In this document: in pieces, positions 22,833 through 36,900 of the stretch
Layout: each line of letters begins with the position of its first letter
Position numbering within the stretch: the stretch's first letter is position 1
DNA from: Macrotrachela quadricornifera
Taxonomy: Eukaryota; Rotifera; Eurotatoria; Philodinida; Philodinidae
Reading direction: 5' to 3'
Assembly (NCBI GenBank): GCA_022393335.1
Contig: JAJEKB010021016.1
Coordinates: 1,264,575-1,328,574, forward strand
Length of the DNA stretch: 64,000 bases
The notes under the pieces: model-generated
The model's database searches: none
Told to the model about the DNA's origin: nothing
What the model saw: the letters and a program-made list of their open reading frames with translations, nothing else
Position numbers and translations under genes: made by a program

Positions 22833-25800
22833 ATGGGAAAAGTATTGGCTAAAGAAAATCAAAAGGGTACTAGTGTGGCTTCATCACGCTTAAATGCAGT
22901 TTTTCATCGATTACAAGGGATTTATTTAGCTGGATATCTTCTTGCAGGAGGTAATCATACAGATTTTTAATAGAATTTTTATATTTTCAAAAATAAAATA
23001 TTTCATTTTTAAATAATAGCTGGTGAAAATATACAAGGTCCTTTTCAATATAATCTATATAATAGTTACGGAATAAGTCGTTCAAATATTGAATTATTAA
23101 CTGCTGTTTCATATGGATCATCATTACTTATTGGTACTTTTGCTGCTTCATTAGCTGATCGATTGTAAATTATTTTTATCTTTAACTATAAGAAAAAAAT
23201 GAAATCAATTTTAAATGATTATTTAGTGGTCGTCGATTGGCATGTTTTCTATGTGCACTTTTTTACGGTTTATACTGTTTTTTAGTCGTATGTAATATTA
23301 AAGAATAGTTCTATTAACAAATAATTATTTAATTAAGAATTTTTCTCCAATATGGGTTTTGATTATTGCAAGTATATTTTGGGGTATAGGTAATGCCTAT
23401 TTTGGCACAGCATTTGAAGCTTGGCTTATTCAGGAGAATCGACAGGTATGGAATTCATAAAAAAGATTATCATATTTAACTGCAATTGTTTACATCATAG
23501 CGTGGGTTGGATGCAAATTCATTAAGACGTATACTACGTACTTCACGTTAGTATGGTTCTAAAAAGTGCATTTTAATTCACATTTTTTTATTATTATAGA
23601 TGTTTTAGTAGCACTTCTGGTAATAGTAACAGTTCTTCTTGCTCAATTTTTAGTAAAAATAGGTGGCTATTCGTAAGTATTTAACTCTGTTGATAGATGT
23701 TGATAACAGTCTAATATTGAATAAAATTTTTTAATATAAAATATAAATAGATCAAAGAGTTTCTATTACAATCTTAGAGAAAAATTAAATTTATTTAATT
23801 GAGAGTCTTCTTAATATGCTCGTTCAGCAAAACTAATATATAGTGAACTTCTTTTTTTCTTCTTTATAATTTATAAGTAATGATCTGATTTGAATAATGG
23901 CATAGATAGTATGAGAGACTGACTACAAGATATACTATAGAAAGAGACGCTGTGTAAATATACATAGAGATTTTCTACATATAAACTATGTTTGTTTTAA
24001 AACAATAATAGATTAAGTATTTTTCGATATTTGACATTTTCTAACTAAGAGTTTTGTAATAAAATAAAAATAAAATACATCGATCGATAGAGAATTTTAT
24101 GTTCTAGAGGTTTTTAAAAAAAACAATTTCGTTTACAGAATTTATATTACAATTAAAAGCTTGAATTTAATGAGAATGGTTGGGAAGAAAAGATAACTGT
24201 TTTTCGAATGAAAATAAAAAAACAAATTGGTCATACCAGCCAATACTTTATTTTAAAAAGAAGGACGTGAAAAGTAGATAATATTGAAATTTCAGATGCA
24301 TCACACTACTCATAAAGGAACATATTTAGGTGTTCCAGTCGTTTAGACTATATATCTTTTGGCCATAAGTAGATCTCGATAAGATATAAGAAACTTGAAA
24401 AGGATTCAATTCCTCAAGCCTTTCTTCCTGAGATATCAAGTTTCTAAGCAAAACTATATTGTCGAGTTTTGGTTTGAAAATTTACTCAACTCAAGATCCT
24501 GAAGAGACTAAACTATATAGAAAACTTCAGAATTTATGAACATAATTCTTACCAAATATGAATATTGTAAAGTATAGATGCTATTTTACAAACATTGTAG
24601 ACAATATGAGTATTTTGAAACATTCATAACTGATACAGATAATATTCAAAAATTCCGAAATTTGTTACGTACTCTATTCTCTTCGGGATCTTGAGGTGAG
24701 AAAATTTTCATACCGAAATTTGACAATATAGTTTTGCTGGAAATCTTGGGTATTATCAGAAAACTACTTACAAACTCTATATTGCAAGAAGAAAGGCTTG
24801 AAGAAATGAATCCTTTTCAGGTTTCTTATATCTCATCGAAATCTACTTATGACCAAAAGATGAAGTCTATACAGCTTGAACACCTACATATGTTCCTTTG
24901 CCGGTTATGAAAGCTCATATTAATTTCAATAAGAGATGTTTCTTTTCAACTAATTCCAGTTTTTCTATTTTTTTGCTTATTCTTATTAAAAGCAGGTTTT
25001 TGAGATGAAGATAAACTTTCAAAAAGAAATTACTGTTTAGAATCTTATAGAACATGAAATTCTCTATGTCATCGATGTATTTTATTTTTATTTTAGTGTA
25101 CCATTTAATATAGCCATTGTATTTTTCTTTATAATGGCGATTATTATATGGCAATTGTGGAACGAAAATTATGGAAATAAAATGGCAAAAGTTACAACTT
25201 CATTTATTACATCTTTTCGAATTATTCGATCTGGTTAGTTTATTCATTAATTCTTTCAATCGAATCTAAATAAAATTATTTTATAAATATACTAGATCCT
25301 CGTATTGTTTTACTTGGATTAAGTCTTGCTTTATTCGATGCAGCATATCATATATTTATTGTGGAATGGACACCAGCACTTATAAGAGCTAAAAAAGGCA
25401 TCAATGAGAAACCGTTACCAATTGGTTTAATTTTTGCTGCATTTATGGTAAGATATAATATTTAATTCAATAAAAAGAAAAATATTATTTTTATATTAAA
25501 TTAGATATTTTATCTAATTGGTTCGTTGGTTTTTGGTCTACTTGCTAAACGAATTCGACCTCAATCATTTATCTTGTAAATTTTCTTTTTTTTATTAGAA
25601 GATTTCATTGTTCTATAAGATTTATTTCTTTTTTAGTGTAGTTTTTCTATTAGCTGCAATTGGATTAATGATGCCATTTGTGGTTCCACATGTCAGTTTC
25701 ATATTCCATAAATTTCCATAAATTTAATCGAGATTTTTAGACTTTTGCACTAATTTTATGTGGATTCTTTTTATTTCAAATCTGTATTGGTATTTTTCGA

Positions 25801-26369
25801 CCATCTGCTGCTTTATTAAGAAGCCTATATATTCCAAATGAAAGTATTAATATGATTTTTTAATCTATAATACTTAGTTATTTTTCTCTTGTTATTAGTT
25901 CGAGCAACAATGACGGCTTATATACGTATACCACAATTTATTTTGATACTTGCCATTTTATTAGCTGTAAGTTGTTAAAATAAAAACAAAAAATACAATA
26001 TTTTACTGATTGTTTATATTAAAGCATCTTCCATTATCTACAATATTTATAATTTGTTTTTGTTTCATTCTATCGGCTATGATTCTTATGATTATATTGC
26101 GATGGTAAATACATTTACTAAAAGAATATGACGAGATTGTTTAATGATTTGTTTTTGTGTTTAGTTTAAAATTACCTGAAGAACCAGCACCTGTACATGA
26201 AGCTCAAGTAATACTTGGTAAACCATCATCACCATCATTTCAAACCAAACAACCTCAAAAACGACCTTCATCATCAGCATCACTTAATTCTCAAGTATCA
26301 ACAAAATCTGATACTAATGATCCATTAATATCATCCAAAATTCATGAAGAAACACCTTTACTTCCTTAA
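22833..26369 (+). CDS. MFSD5-like major facilitator transporter, copy 1
   Basis: Fourteen exons: 22833-22950, 23020-23164, 23227-23287, 23338-23445, 23501-23546, 23600-23672, 25097-25233, 25296-25447, 25505-25575, 25637-25691, 25741-25843, 25899-25966, 26025-26104, 26165-26369. They give 473 aa, against about 450 in human MFSD5. Matching landmarks include NIELLTAVSYGSSLLIGTF then SLADR-GRR (the MFS loop 2-3 signature), GTAFEAWLIQEN, LWNENYGNK, and LLGLSLALFDAAYHIFIVEWTP. About twelve transmembrane segments are expected. MFSD5 homologues have been linked to molybdate uptake, so an anion transporter is likely, but the substrate is not proven here. The cytosolic tail is Ser/Pro-rich and ends EETPLLP, a dileucine-like sorting signal. 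Introns are about 50-70 bp except intron 6 (1.4 kb), which carries a foldback element. Confidence 0.87.
24314..24899. mobile_element. Foldback element in intron 6 of MFSD5-like copy 1
   Basis: A 586 bp segment whose two halves are inverted copies. It opens with AAAGGAACATATTTAGGTGT and closes with the complement of AAAGGAACATATGTAGGTGT; the arms of roughly 270 bp diverge by small changes. It is absent from the matching intron of copy 2, where the flanking sequences (GCATCA...ACTC and TCATA(C/T)TAATT) lie together at 35278-35315. No exact target duplication is visible, and it has no ORF. Confidence 0.8.
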
Positions 26370-26659
26370 AAAGAATAATAATTCTAAAATTCTTTTTATA
26401 ATACCCAATTCAATCGCATTTCTAAATTAGACACTAATACTAATCATAGTAATTTAGAAATTAAACAAGTTAATAAATGATAGCTATTATATTTTTGAAC
26501 ATAAGTTTTTATATTTATCATTGTTTTTATTTTGAACTTTTTGTCTTTATTAAACCAAAATGTCATAAGAATCTATCAACATAATAAAAGTGATACAATA
26601 AATTAATTTCTTCATTTTTATTTTCCTATGATATTGAATCTTTAAGGGATGCAACATAC

Positions 26660-27070
26660 ATGCTAAACTCGAAAAACCAGTTTAACTATTAAACTTTTAA
26701 ATTCAAATATTCAACTACTCAACTATTACTGCATGGTAGATTAAAGACGCTAACTACAGGATGCTAGAATTAATACACATAATGAGATGCCGTGAATGCA
26801 TAATCAGAAAGCATTGCACTACATGAAGGTGGTACAAAAGTGTAAACTACAGATGTCGGTCTTTCTGAGGATGTCAGGAATACCATACCAAGAGGCACGG
26901 TACTGTATGATATTGTCAAGGAACCACTACCTGTAGATTGCTGCAACATCCATCAGGGAGCATTCTTAACTCTGTGGATTACTTCTAGCATCCTATAGTG
27001 GTATCCTTAATCTATCATATAGTAGTAGCTGAAAAGTTGAAAACTCGAATCGAAATAACGAGTTCTAATC
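26660..27070. repeat. Imperfect inverted repeat
   Basis: The arms, about 26660-26790 and 26960-27070, share blocks such as AGATTAA and AGGATGCTAGAA in opposite orientation. They are more diverged than the neighbouring foldback, so likely older. No coding sequence. Confidence 0.6.
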
Positions 27071-27352
27071 TACTGTATTGTGGACGCTACAAAAGAATAA
27101 CGTCCGATCGAGCGCGCATTTTTATCACATGCTCCTACATATGTATCTTATTTATAGTAACTGCCAAAAACCTATGAAATCTTTCCTAGACTAGTTTACA
27201 CGATGCCTAGAAACCCTACATCTCTTATTGGAAATTTGGCTTTAGACACTCATTTTACACTTTAAAGAAAACTAAGAGAATATTCAGTATCTACTCATCG
27301 AGCTGTGTCGAACCATATATATACAATAACTTTTAAAGAAATTAGCGGTTTC

Positions 27353-28241
27353 TTTTTACGGATATACTGACGAGGGAACCCCACCAACGGATTAAAAGCT
27401 TTAAGGCTCATATTCTGGTCATAAATCGGACTTAGTGGGACTAGAGAAACCCCAAAAGGATTTGTGCCCCTGGGCCTTTTTGGCTGAGATACGACTGTTT
27501 CAGATTTAGGATCAGAAATGCATATAAGTCGCTTGTTGTATCTGAGTTACAGTATTAACATACGTATGTAGGCAGCTAAACTCTTTAGTATTTTTAACAA
27601 TGATACGAGAAATTTCTAAAAGACTGTAGAATAGAAAATAAAACAATCTATCAGAAATTAGCAAACTAATGCACAAGGCTAAACTGAGAAATGAAACACG
27701 TAATATCTTTACAGGAGTCTTTTTTATTCTGTGGTTTATACTCATCCTGATTCTGAATGAAGTCTGCACGAAATGTATCAGTCGGATATAAGCGTAAGGT
27801 AATTGCGGATAGCAAGATGTATGATAGAAACGAGAAAGAAAATTAAATGAAGACTGTATGATAGCGTACAAAATACATATTTATAGAAATTCTATTGCAC
27901 TGAAGTATCGATACTTGGTGCTTCTTTTACATCACAGTTAGATCATTCCATGCACACCACGAAATAATCCTTTCAGCAACTCCATGGTCTATCTATGAAT
28001 ATTTTGAAAAAAAAATCTTTATCTTGATATACATGTATATTAATACTGTAACTCAGATACAACAAGCGACTTATATGCATTTCTGATCCTAAATCTGAAA
28101 CAGTCGTATCTCAGCCAGAAAGGCCCAGGGGCACAAATCCTTTTAGGGTTTCTCTAGTCCCACTAAGTCCGACTTATGACCAGAATATGAGCCTTAATGC
28201 TTTTAATCAGTTGGTGGGGTTCCCTCGTTAGTCCGGAAAAA
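27353..28241. mobile_element. Foldback element, about 890 bp
   Basis: The arms, about 27353-27570 and 28030-28241, are inverted copies with a few percent difference. Shared blocks include GAGGGAACCCCACCAAC, GGGACTAGAGAAACCC and CAGTCGTATCTCAGCC. The central ~460 bp are unrelated and non-coding. Flanks carry similar CGGTTTCTT and TCGTTTCTT, a possible imperfect 9 bp duplication. Confidence 0.8.
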
Positions 28242-30399
28242 TATTCGTTTCTTCATACAAAGTCTTATCTTATTGCAATTATAGCAATATATCCACTATA
28301 GTGGACATTCAACTTTCAAGTGTTAACCCAAAAAATAAAAACATCCAATAAAGAAACTAGAATCGAAGTTTTTATCCATTTGCGGATCATAATGTAGCAT
28401 TAAAGACACATAGAGACATTTAATGAGTGATTTTTATCCTATAGAATAAAGCATGAGTGCAACTTATCATCTTGACAAAGTTCATCAATAGGTTTCTTAC
28501 ACTTTGTTTGATTATATAAAAGTGACTTTGAATAGTTGATAAGAGATGTGTAAGTTTCTTGGCAATTACTTCGAATGCAAGAAATGATATTTCTTCGTTG
28601 TTGCTAATGAAAGAGAGAAATTCAAATAGTTCTTAGTTGATATTTCTGAAAAACAGAACACGTTTTATGATTGTCTTCTTTCTTTTTTCTTTTCCTGCAA
28701 TCATATTTTATATGAAATAGAATCTTTAGTAAATGTTTCAATAACATATTTTACAAAAATAAATAAAAAATTTAGATTTTAAGATATTGTTTTGAGAATT
28801 TTTAAAAATTATGAATTCATATTTCAAAGCGATCTATTTTTTATTAAATTATGAGTTACAATTTGCAAAACTTTGCTTTTTCTCATCAGATATAAATTCA
28901 AAAAAATAAAATTTGTTACAGGACAATATTTTATATCATTAATAATTACTGAATAGAGATGAAATATGAAAATTTTATTGCATTATGATCTGTATGTGAG
29001 TGAAATGCAATTTTATTATACCGTTTATATTTCCAAATGTAAAAGTTTACTAAGACTAGTTCCTATTTTGCACAAAGCCTGAAATATCATGTGTTCAAGG
29101 TTCAAAAGTTCGATTTTTACGGACGTGTAATGAACGAAAAATATCATATGACAGATTGATTCTCTTATGATTTGAAAATGGAAGCTTTTAATATTTATAG
29201 TCGATAATGTACATCTTTTAGATCTAAGAGTGATTGACTCTTTTTTCGTGCCTTTGATTACACTTTTTCTTGAATATCAAATGTACTCTTAATCTTTACT
29301 TTTGTGTCACATGAGCCATGCGACAACACATTAGAAATTGGTCGAGCTGGTGGTGAATGAAAGTCGATTAATAGGAAGGAAAATTGAAAATTCAATGATT
29401 ACACTAAATTTCACACGAGATGTAAATACTTTATTTTCCGTATCACTCCTAAATTAAGACAAATTTAGATGAAAATTTGATTATATTATCTACTAGTTAT
29501 GGTTAAGTGTTTTTGAAAATATCAAGATCAGAAAAGTTATATTTTGCGTAAAAGAAAAAAATACAGTGTTAACTTGTCACAAAAGATTTTTTTTAAATTG
29601 ATCAAGTGAAATCTTTATGTATATCACTATCTCACAACTAAGACTAAAGTACATACATTATATATTACTCGATTTCACCTTTAAGTCACTATCAAAATTC
29701 ATGCGAGCTACCTCTAATTTATTTTTCACAATTCACAGAAAAACATCAATGATCATATATAAGAAACAATACTGTTGCTGTTATGTGATCGAGATTTATC
29801 GAATTCAAAATTCTCCATTATATTTCGAATAATATAAGCAAATCTGTTTCTACATGTAAACTAAAGTATTTTCAACACGCTCAGTAAAACTCTCGTATTT
29901 TAGTAATATATTACGTCCATATTTAGAGTGGTAATCGAAAAAATTTTTTCTTTTGCTCTTTTCATATAGTATAGTTAAAAATACAGCTTAGTACCTTTTG
30001 AATCGAAAATTTTTCTTTCTTTGCTCTTTTTGTCAACGGTACAATAAAGTTGCAATTCACTCATGTATACTATACCGAAACATAATTCTTATGTTAATGT
30101 CTATTCGACAATATATTTTATTACAATTTTTATTTAAGTAATTGTTTTCTTGATTTTGTTCAAATATTAATTGTAGATTGAAAAAATATACATTAATTCT
30201 TTCTATATGCTTTCTACGTTTTTCACTGATCTAAATTAAGATTTTAGCATTTTCCATGATAGATATGTTCCTTTTATTGAAAAAAAAGACAAAAATAAAA
30301 TTCAAATTTATTTCATAATACAAAAGTTTTCAGCATATTCATTTACACATTAATTATTTTTCTTTATTTCTGTCATTGTATCGATGAAATTTCGTTTTC

Positions 30400-30905
30400 T
30401 GTTTCATCACAACATGAGTTATAATACTCAATAGAAATATCGATTTCTTTTTTCATATGAAAAGTAGTTTCATGTTGTAACTGTTTTTTATCTACTTTAT
30501 TTAATTAAAAGCATCACATAAAAATTTTAGAAGACGCTTTATAATAAACAAAAATTCATTTTTGAATTTATTAAAAAGTAAATTTTTTTTTTTAAATCAA
30601 CATAAATATTTAAATAGACCCTTTTCAAATCCAAATCTATAGAGAAAAACTTAATCATTTATAATTTAATAACAATGTTAAACATTTTTTTAATGATAGT
30701 TAAGTAAGATGTATTGATTGAAGAAGAGCTTTTACTGCATCAATGATTACATGCATTTTCGCGTGTCATAGTCATATTTTTTATATAAATCAAAATATGC
30801 AAAATTGCATAAAGTGATCGAATATAAAACATAAACGTTTTGAAATAACGTCATTCAACCATGACACACGCGTATGTATACATACATCATTTATATTAAT
30901 GTAAA
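30400..30905 (+). promoter_or_regulatory. Conserved 5' flank of MFSD5-like copy 2, paired with 22240-22832
   Basis: This stretch is alignable with the region before copy 1, including CATCACAACATGAGTTA, a shared TTTTTTCATATGAAAAGTAG block, and ACACGCGTATGTAT just before the start codon. The duplication therefore carried about 0.5-0.6 kb of upstream DNA that probably includes the promoter and 5' UTR. No TATA box or factor site can be named. Confidence 0.45.
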
Positions 30906-33900
30906 ATGGGAAAGGTATTGACCAAGGACAATCAGAAGGGTACCGGTGATGCTTCATCACACTTAACTGCAGTTTTTCAACGATTACAATGGGTTTATTT
31001 AGCTGGATATCTTCTTGCAGCAGGTAATCATACAAATTTTTAATAGAATTTTTATATTTTCAAAAATAAATTTTTTTTTTTAAAATCATAGCTGGTGATC
31101 ATTTACAAGGTTCTTTTCGATATGCTCTATATGATAGTTATGGAATAAATCGTTCAAATATTGAATTATTAACTGCTGTTTCATATGGATCATCATTACT
31201 TATTGGTACTTTTGCTGCTTCATTAGCTGATCGATTGTAAATTATTTTTATCTTTATCTATAAGAAAAAAATGAAATCAATTTTAAATGATTATTTAGTG
31301 GTCGTCGATTGGCATGTTTTCTATGTGCACTTTTTTACAGTTTATACTGTATTTTAGTCGTATGTAATATTAAAGAATAGTTTTATTAACAAATAATTAC
31401 TTAATTAAGAATTTTTCTCCAATATGGGTTTTGATAATTGCAAGTGTATTTTGGGGTATAGGTAATGCTTATTTTGGCACAGCATTTGAAGCTTGGGTTA
31501 TTGAAGAAAATCGGCAGGTATAGAATTCATAAAAAATTTATCATGTTTAACTACATTTGTCTATATGATAGCGTGGATTGGATACAAATACATTAAGACG
31601 TATACTACGTACTTCAAGTTAGTATGGTTCCAGGGATGTGCCGAAAGGAAAAGTGAGGGGGGGGGGAAGAGTCCTAATAGATAAAAGTTAACTTCGTATG
31701 TCTTTTTCGGGTAGTCAAGGTTTCAAATCAACTGTCTAATAAAGAATGATTTTTACATGGGGCACTACAAAAGCTTTTTCTAAAAGGCTTAGTTTGATTT
31801 CAAGTATTCCATTATCATGCTGAGACATATTTAGGATTATGGGCAAAATTTCAGACTTCGCAGTCTTATCCTTTGTTCTTGTCAATCATTTCTTTTACGT
31901 TAGTGCCATGCCATTTTCCATACGTTACATAACGGACGATTTTATTTAAATGAGAGAACTTTGCATTTCATATTGTGATCGTTATAAACATTTTATTAAA
32001 AAGAAATAAAATGTACCAGAAGATGCAGTGTGAAAAGCTCTACAATCTAGAATGTAAAGCTTATTTTAATTGTGTGTTGTTTGTTTCAAAGTAAACAGTA
32101 TTCAAAACAGTCAAGTTTCAACGCAGCTGCGAAAATTACTTCAGAGAATTTTGTTATTTTTTGAAAATAAAATTACATAACTAAATAATCTGTTCTTTCT
32201 AAATTATAGAGTTTTTCACACTGCATCTTGTGATGTATATTGTTTTTTTTATAAGATAAAACAACAAGTGAAAAATTAGAAAATTACGCGTTCATTTTAT
32301 ACCAAAAATACGACTTTTTTTTGCTGCTTCGAAACTTTATCGTTCAGAATTTTATCAATTTCGAAAACAAAAAAATGCAACTGTAAAATACAGTCTTTTG
32401 TAAATTGCAAAGGTTTTCATGCTGTATCTCCTAGCACATTCTGTTTTTAAATGGTATATATATTTAGGGTCGAAATATGAAATACGAGGCTCCCTCATTC
32501 AATATGATCATCCGTTAGTATGTTGCGTGCACCTCAAATAAAAGAAACGACGGCTCACAAAATACAAGATTTATAAGTCTAAAATTTTGCACATAATCCT
32601 AAATATGTCTCAGCATGATAACAGAATACTTGAAATCAAACTGATTCTTTTAGAAAAAGCAGGAGAAAAAGCTTTTGTAGTGTCCCATGTAGTTTTAGCT
32701 TTTTAGTAACAATAACAAATGATTCTAATGTTGGAGTTCTTTTAGGCTTATTCACACCGTATTTTTTTTCATATAAGTTTAATTATCTTATGTTTGGATT
32801 TTGAAAACGAGCTTTGCCAGTTGATCAATAATTAATCTTCCCCACTCTGAAAAATAGTTGCGCCGAGGGAGCGTCTTGTAAATATAAACAATAACAGCGA
32901 TAGTTTTCTTTTCTTTTCGAAAAGTGTAAATGTCGTGTCGAAGTTACACCGGTTGTTGAAGTTGCAATTTCGATACGACACATACATATATTAAAAGCAT
33001 ATATAGACTTGAAGTTAAGTTAAGAGAAATATTAGAGATCTAAACCAATTCAGTAAAAATAAATCATAGCTGTATTGTATAAGTTGAAAAGCGAACGAAC
33101 CAATATCTTTATTTACATATGTATTCAAAAAAATTATTATTCGATTATTTTCGGTCTATAACATGATTCTGATTCACAGGTGGTGTGGCGCAGCCATTTT
33201 CATTCAAATTGTTCATATTTCACATAAATATTTCTAAAGATATTGTGACATTAAGATTGTAAAAGTAAAACTTCCATAGTAAATTTACTAAAGAAAGCTA
33301 CTACCTTTTAAGAGTGAAGGGAGTCTGGATCTCCCGTAGGCACATCCCTATATGGTTCTAAAAAATGCATTTTAATTTACATTTATTTATTGTTTATTAT
33401 AGATGTTTTAGCGGCACTTATTGCAGTATTGGCAGGTCTTCTTGCTCAGCTTTTAGTACAATTAGGTGGTTATTCGTAAGTATTTAACTCTGTTGATAGG
33501 TGTCCATAATAGGCTAATGTTGAATAAATTTTTTTAATATAAAAAAATATTAAAAAATTAAAGAGTTTGTATTACAATGTTAGAGAAAAATTGAATGTAT
33601 TTATTTGAGAGTGTTGTTAATATGCTCGCTCAGTAAATATAGTATATAGCAAATTTGTGTCTTTTATTTTTTCTTTAACATTTACAAGTATTGATCTGTT
33701 TTGAATGGTAGCATAGATAGTATTAGAGACTGACTACAAGATATACAAGAGAAAGAGACACTGTGTATATATACATAGAGATTTTCTACGAATAAACTAT
33801 GTTTGTTTTAAAACAATAATAGATTAAGTATTCTTCGGTATTTGACATTTTCTAACTAAGAGTTTTGTGATAAAATAAAAGGCTTGTATTTAATTGATAA

Positions 33901-36900
33901 ATAAAAAAATACCGAACGATCAATAAAAATACTGAAACGATTAATAAAATAATATGATCATTAAATATATGAAAAATGATAAATTAATAAAGCTTGAATT
34001 ACCGATAATTTATTTAATCTGATCAATAAAAAAAAGACTTTATAACAATAATTTATTAATTTTCACAAATAAAGAAGTAAGTTTTGACAATTATAATATT
34101 TAGTGATGATAAATAATCAAGGACAACAAACTCAAATTATTTTGGTATTAAAGCTTTAGTAGCCTTTTTAGGACGACCACATTTCCTTTTCTCACCTATT
34201 TTTACATCCTTAGCTGTAGGTGGAGGTTTGCAGTACTTTAGCCGTATCGCTAGACCTATTACATGTTTACAAATAAATTCTTTGAAAAATGATGGACAGT
34301 TACAAGAACCCGTTTTCCAAAGAGATGGGTCGTTGGGTAAGGTTACTTTCCAAATCGTTAAGGATTCTTTGTAATCATCAAAGTTGTCCCATTTTTGTTT
34401 TTTGTATTTGTTTACTTGTGTTTTTGTTAGTTTTTCAGTTGCACCTGCTGGTACATAATAATCAATTTCATCGGTAGTTTTTGATTTATACTCTAGAATT
34501 GTTTTTGGACTTTTAGCGAAGTGATGAGATTTCGTCCATTTATTCAATGTTATAGTTCAAGATATGTAAGGAATAAACCGAAGTATAAAAAGGCGAAAAG
34601 AAAAGAAGATGAAGGACTGAAAGAAAAAAAAAACCATATGATACACATATGACGGCATAACGAATGAATATCTTATTTATTCGATTATAACCTGAATGTT
34701 TTAAGCGCTTATTGACTAACACCAGAAACGTATTTACTTTTATATCCGTCTGAATCTCATTAAATTGTTCAGTGTGTTGGTACATTTCTCTAATCGATTA
34801 TCATTCAATATAATAATTTATCATTTTATGTTGATTATTTGTAATTATATTAAATTAATTTTCAATTAGTATATTTATTGATGATCAAGTATATTTATTG
34901 ATACTTTAGTTAACTTATTGTTATTTAAGTCTTTTTATTGGTCAAAAATGCATTTATTTATTGGTACATTTTTATTGATTGTTCAGTATATTTTATTGAT
35001 CGTTCAGTATATTTTATTGATCGATTAAATATAAGTCAAAATAAAAATAAAATGCATCAATCATTAGAGAATTTTAATTTCTGTAAGATTAAAAAAAAAC
35101 AATTTCTTTTTTAGAATTTATATTTTCCTCAATAACCTGAATTTAGTGAGAATAACTGGGGAAGAAATCTAACTGTTTTTTCAGTGAAAAAAATTAAAAA
35201 CAACAAGTTAGCCATGTCGGCTAAAATTTTGTTTTAAAAAGATAGACATGAAAAGTAGATAATATTCAAATTTGAAACGCATCATTTTACTCGTTTTTAA
35301 ATGTTCATACTAATTACGACAAGAGATATTTCGTATCAACTATATCTTGAGGGTGAGGGTGTGAGTGTCGGCTTGTGCCCGATGAGAAGAGTGTTGTTGA
35401 AGATGCCTGATGCACGGCGGGAAAAGCTCTGTGAAAGACATCCCACGCACGGTGGGAAAAGCTCTATGAAAGATATCCCACGCACGGCGGGGTACGATCT
35501 GTAGCAGAGGTTTTAGGTACAGTGAAAAAAGTCCTGTGGAAGAGGTTTCAGATGTGACGCGAAAATTTCTGTTGTAGACAGCTCACCCACAGCAGGAGAC
35601 AGCTCTGTAGAAGATGTGTTATGTACAGCAGTAAAGTCGGGTGGAAGATGCAAAACTTTAACCATATTCTTTTTTCATCGGGTACCTCCGCTAGTGTCAT
35701 ATATATATGTCGAAAAGATCTTAAATCAGTCTTGCTCTGTGTCGTCTACTATATAACATCAGTATGTTAGGGTCTGATATAACCAAAGGTGCCCTAAGTT
35801 AACTTCCTCATCATTTATACGGTTGTAAACATTGAAAAAATATTGATGATTCTGATAACCAGCTAGAAACTTTTTAAACTCAAAATGCATCAAGAGTTAG
35901 AACGATTTTGAGTTCTTTGATTATATATTCTAAGATGAACTAGGTTAAGAACTGAGTCTCCTAAAAATCTTTTTACTCTGAAGAGCTGCTGACCTGATTT
36001 TAAAAATCGATCAGAGTTGATTATAAATTTTCAACTTTCTTCAGTAAGCTGCAGTGAATTGTTTTAATGAATCTTTTAAAAAGAAAAATTGGCCACCAGT
36101 TTTGTTGGAAAGGATTTTGTTTAATGACCAGTTCTCTAAATGGTTCACAATAAACAATGAGCTTTGATTGAAATTTTTTAGGTCTGGCCATCAGTTCTTT
36201 AGAAAAACGTTTTTCAGAAGATGCGACTCGTAAGGTAGTGCACTGTAAAAGATATGATCAGAAAAACTCTGAATTGTTATTGGTTAATATAAATTTATAA
36301 CTGGTCACGAGAATTGTTATTATTACTTTGTTGTTTACAGTTGCGTAATTTATCGAAAAGTTGACTCATAATACTTAATTTCTTGTCAAAATCGGACACT
36401 TACCACTACATCAACTCGAATAAAATTTCTCAAATTATGAATGATTTTTGCAATACAATTGATGATTAGAACGTATTGTAGATTCTCTAGGAATATTATC
36501 TTATGATTTACGAATAGGAATATCCGGTTTAAATGTGAGCCCTGTATATGTATGCCCTTAAGAGAGATAGTTATTCTACGCGTTTTGAAGTGAGATAAAA
36601 CTTGCGCAATTATTTACGAGATGTAAAATGCATACGAAATTTCAGAAGATTTCTGCACCCATTCTGATAACCTGAAAATTATTTTTCCCGAATAATAATG
36701 TCTGGTAGTAAGTATAAGAGAGACCATTATCAATTGTATCATTTATATGACAATGGACAAGGGTTACTATAATCGAATAAACATTATAAAATCAATGAGT
36801 AATATAGAAGCAGTCAACAATAGTATTGTACTGTAAAAGTTTACTAGAAATGCATTATTTTCGATATTTCAATGCTGAAATAAGTTTGTGTATAATGTAT

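Larger units (their letters stand above)
26370..30399. other. Spacer between MFSD5-like copies
   Basis: The first ~220 bp match the 3' flank of copy 2 and belong to the duplicated unit. Then come two inverted-repeat elements (26660-27070 and 27353-28241) and 2.1 kb of AT-rich DNA without recognisable genes. Repeating the start of the unit, the promoter-side flank of copy 2 begins near 30395. Confidence 0.6.
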
